From positions 1-23,781 of IMG/VR virus record IMGVR_UViG_3300027719_000211: a DNA stretch of 23,781 nt. One strand, 5' to 3'. Made by a program: the position numbers and the translations under genes. The stretch comes from a virus. Numbering within the stretch: the first letter of the stretch is position 1; the number at the start of each line of letters is the position of its first letter. Below, piece by piece: positions 21,812 through 23,781 of the stretch. The notes below the pieces were generated by a model. That model saw only the letters and a program-made list of their open reading frames with translations, was not told the origin of the DNA and did no database searches.

Positions 21812-22162
21812 ATGCCTATTCAAAGCGTGATTTATTGCCACACGGCCTGCGGCCCACAAGAAGGCCTAGACGTAGAGGCACAAAAACAGGAACGATTTTG
21901 CCGCGACTATGCGGTGGCGCACGGATGCGGGGTTATCGAAGTTTTTTCCGACTCTGGCGTGTCAGGTCTTTCAGAAAACAGATCGGGCTTTAATGCATTA
22001 CTGGATTTTCTGCACCAACAACGAAAACCGTTTGCTGTCTTGGTTGCTTCGCGGGATAGGCTCGCGCGTGATCTTGATTTGCTTCTGATATTGGAGAGAA
22101 AGCTCTCTGATTTATGTGCGCCCCTTGTTTTCGTAAATGAGGTGTATCAAAAGGTCGCATGA
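21812..22162 (+). CDS. catalytically dead serine-recombinase domain (116 aa)
   Basis: The whole protein is one resolvase-type catalytic domain: SVIYCHTACGPQEGLDVEAQ, VIEVFSDSGVSGLSENRSGF, AVLVASRDRLARDLDLLL. Aligned with the active recombinase that follows (TYCRVSSAKQVKEGHGLSSQ) the nucleophile Ser12 is Ala and the neighbouring Arg10 is His, while the later SRDRLAR arginines remain. It cannot cleave DNA by the known mechanism. It lacks the DNA-binding domains of large recombinases. The stop overlaps the active gene start (ATGA), so the two are probably made in a fixed ratio and may form mixed oligomers. A regulatory subunit is the likeliest role, by inference. Confidence 0.82.
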   Translation: MPIQSVIYCHTACGPQEGLDVEAQKQERFCRDYAVAHGCGVIEVFSDSGVSGLSENRSGFNALLDFLHQQRKPFAVLVASRDRLARDLDLLLILERKLSDLCAPLVFVNEVYQKVA

Positions 22163-23727
22163 TTAAATTTGCTGTCACTTATTGCCGTGTTTCCAGTGCC
22201 AAACAGGTCAAAGAAGGCCACGGCCTAAGTTCGCAAGAAACGCGCTGCCGCGAATATGCAAAGCATAAAGGATATGAAGTCATCGAAACATTTTTCGATG
22301 AAGGCATTTCAGGCAGCCTTATCGAACGCCCCGGCATGCAGTCCATGTTGAGGTTTCTGCGTAAAAGAAAAGGCGAAATTATCGCCGTCATCATCGATGA
22401 CATCAGCCGTCTTGCACGTGGACTTGAAGCGCATCTGGATTTACGAACTTCAATCGGTGCCGCTGGCGGTAAACTGGAATCCCCTTCTATTGAGTTTGGC
22501 GAAGATTCCGACAGCATCCTTGTTGAGAATCTTCTGGCCAGCGTCTCGCAACACCAACGGCAAAAGAACGCCGAGCAGGTCAAGAATCGTATGCGGGCGC
22601 GCGTAATGAACGGTTACTGGACAGGAAAAGCTCCATATGGTTATCGCTACAAGTCCATGCCTAACCACGGCAAACTATTGGTTCGTGATGAGCCGCTGGC
22701 TTCAATCGTGCAGGAAGCTTTGGAAGGCTATGCTTGTGGGCGATTTGAAACACGACCGGAGATAAAATACTTTCTGGAAAGCCATGCCGTCTTTCCCAGA
22801 GGACATAATGGGCGAGTACATTATCAGCGCGTTGACGACATGCTCAACAATGCTCTGTACGCAGGATATGTTCATTTTCCACGATGGGATGTTCACTTCC
22901 AACCGGGAAAACACGAAGCCATAATCAGCCTTGAAACGTGGCAAAAGATCCAAGACCGCTTGAAGGGTCAGGCCAAGGCACCAGCCCGCGTGGATGTACA
23001 TGATGACTTTCCTCTGCGCGGATTTGTGATCTGCGCTTGCTGCGGCCAGCCTATGACCGCTTGCTGGTCGCGAGGCAGGAAGAAGGCTTATCCCTATTAC
23101 CTTTGCCAAACGAAGGGGTGTTCCGAATACAAAAAATCTGTCCGCAAGGAGAAAATGGAAACCGAGTTTGAAATCCTTTTGAAAAGCCTGTGTCCATCTG
23201 AAGACATGTTCAAAATAGCTGTTGAAGCACTCAAGGATCATTGGCGGGAGGGGGAGAAGAACTTGGGACAGGAATCCATGCTCGCGAAAAAGGAACTGGC
23301 AGAAGTTGAAAAGAAGGTCGGGCAACTCATGGATCGGATTATCGCGACGGACTCGCCCAGCGTGATCAAGGCCTATGAAGAGCACATCAAAAATCTTGAG
23401 ATTAGGAAGGCGGGATTAGCCGAGATTACGAAGAATTGCGGCAGGCCGTTAAAGCCGTTCGACCAAACTTATCGAACCGCCCTTGAATTCCTCCGAAACC
23501 CGCAGAAACTCTGGGTTTCTGAGCGTATCGAGGACAAGAGAATTGTGCTGAAACTGGTTTTTGCGAAGCCTTTGGAATATTGCCAAAATGGCGGTTATCG
23601 AACCGCTCTAACTTCTTGTCCCTTCACACTTTTTCAGGGTTTTAGTAGCCCTAAGAAAGTTTTGGTGGAGCCAAGGGGGATCGAACCCCTGACCTCAACA
23701 ATGCCATTGTTGCGCTCTCCCAGCTGA
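22159..23727 (+). CDS. large serine recombinase (integrase)
   Basis: 522 aa. The catalytic domain is at about 1-150: YCRVSSAKQ with nucleophile Ser12, then FFDEGISGSLIERPGM and IIDDISRLARG. The recombinase domain is at about 155-270 (GKAPYGYRYKSMPNHGKLLV). A zinc ribbon is at about 290-325 (CACCGQPM...YYLCQTKGC), followed by a coiled coil at about 365-420. It integrates or excises the element between attP and attB. The last 20 residues (VEPRGIEPLTST...) are the antisense translation of the tRNA-Ala gene, and the stop lies within the tRNA D-arm region, so the C-terminal tail is supplied by the target site. It follows the dead paralogue by ATGA overlap. Confidence 0.93.
   Translation: MIKFAVTYCRVSSAKQVKEGHGLSSQETRCREYAKHKGYEVIETFFDEGISGSLIERPGMQSMLRFLRKRKGEIIAVIIDDISRLARGLEAHLDLRTSIGAAGGKLESPSIEFGEDSDSILVENLLASVSQHQRQKNAEQVKNRMRARVMNGYWTGKAPYGYRYKSMPNHGKLLVRDEPLASIVQEALEGYACGRFETRPEIKYFLESHAVFPRGHNGRVHYQRVDDMLNNALYAGYVHFPRWDVHFQPGKHEAIISLETWQKIQDRLKGQAKAPARVDVHDDFPLRGFVICACCGQPMTACWSRGRKKAYPYYLCQTKGCSEYKKSVRKEKMETEFEILLKSLCPSEDMFKIAVEALKDHWREGEKNLGQESMLAKKELAEVEKKVGQLMDRIIATDSPSVIKAYEEHIKNLEIRKAGLAEITKNCGRPLKPFDQTYRTALEFLRNPQKLWVSERIEDKRIVLKLVFAKPLEYCQNGGYRTALTSCPFTLFQGFSSPKKVLVEPRGIEPLTSTMPLLRSPS
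23663..23727. other. probable attachment site at the tRNA 3' end
   Basis: The element's integrase gene runs directly into the 3' part of an intact tRNA gene, the usual layout when an element uses a tRNA as attB and restores its 3' end on integration. The exact core cannot be fixed without the other end; it should be a direct repeat of part of this tRNA 3' segment to the left of this window. Confidence 0.7.
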
Positions 23728-23738
23728 GCTATGGCCCC
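23663..23738 (-). tRNA. tRNA-Ala (anticodon GGC)
   Basis: The cloverleaf reads on the minus strand from 23738: acceptor GGGGCCA pairs with TGGCTCC (one G-U), the D-arm holds AGCTCAGCTGGGAGAGC, the anticodon stem CAACA/TGTTG encloses ATGGCAT with anticodon GGC, and the T-arm is AGGGGTTCGATCCCC-like. The discriminator A and an encoded CCA (23665-23663) complete it. The gene is intact and is overlapped at its 3' half by the recombinase reading frame on the other strand. Confidence 0.96.
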
Positions 23739-23781
23739 ACACGTTGAAGGCGGCGTAAAATCGCCTATGTCGCAGAGAAAT

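Noticed and set aside
22702-23385. 227-aa minus-strand frame inside the large serine recombinase
   Set aside because: The plus-strand recombinase domains are continuous and well conserved here; the antisense frame has no family features.
23667-23727. C-terminal recombinase tail VEPRGIEPLTST as a functional domain
   Set aside because: It is the antisense reading of a tRNA gene, a common artefact-like tail in elements inserted in tRNAs; kept only as evidence for the att site.

Overview
The window reads as one edge of a mosaic mobile element in an alphaproteobacterium. GC is moderate, many genes are packed with ATGA-type overlaps, and the HTH regulators and the ParB/methyltransferase/GpA-terminase block are of a kind I associate with alphaproteobacterial prophages. 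I cannot name a genus. The right edge is a tRNA-Ala(GGC) gene on the minus strand. Its 3' end abuts a large serine recombinase, so this is one attachment end of the element. The other end lies outside the window.

Left arm, minus strand (1-8495). It starts with a VirD4/TraG-type conjugative coupling ATPase that runs off the left edge, preceded by a multi-pass membrane protein. Upstream of these lies a seven-gene run of small overlapping genes (4225-6709) with two Nudix-fold-like proteins whose Nudix signatures are decayed, two XRE-type HTH regulators and three unknown small proteins. A UUCG-loop terminator separates this run from a second minus-strand operon (6967-8495) of two related small proteins and an HTH regulator with a C-terminal sensor-like domain.

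Centre (8496-11575). A divergent control region with direct and inverted repeats precedes an AT-richer plus-strand pair: another HTH-sensor regulator and an EgtD-like methyltransferase. Next comes a switch-like unit, a small gene and a convergent HTH repressor, with the same 19-bp palindrome placed over the -10 box of each.

Right arm, plus strand (11576-23727), phage-like. It holds a CHC2/Toprim primase-like protein, a C5 cytosine methyltransferase containing a full-length second reading frame on the same strand, a replication-initiator-like protein and a small possibly Q/DUF6456-like protein. A promoter-terminator pair follows, then a late-type operon: ParB-like protein, double-ParB methyltransferase, HAD-like protein, second methyltransferase, small and large terminase. 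No portal, capsid or tail gene follows the terminase. The operon runs into a 61-aa protein, a catalytically dead serine-recombinase domain and the active recombinase.

Most notable points: (1) the dual-frame cytosine methyltransferase locus; (2) the paired identical operators; (3) the dead/active recombinase couple reading into the tRNA; (4) a possible Q-type antitermination arrangement; (5) conjugation and DNA-packaging genes in one element; (6) the Nudix-like/XRE overlapping gene run. All function calls come from reading the sequence and from memory of families. No search was run.
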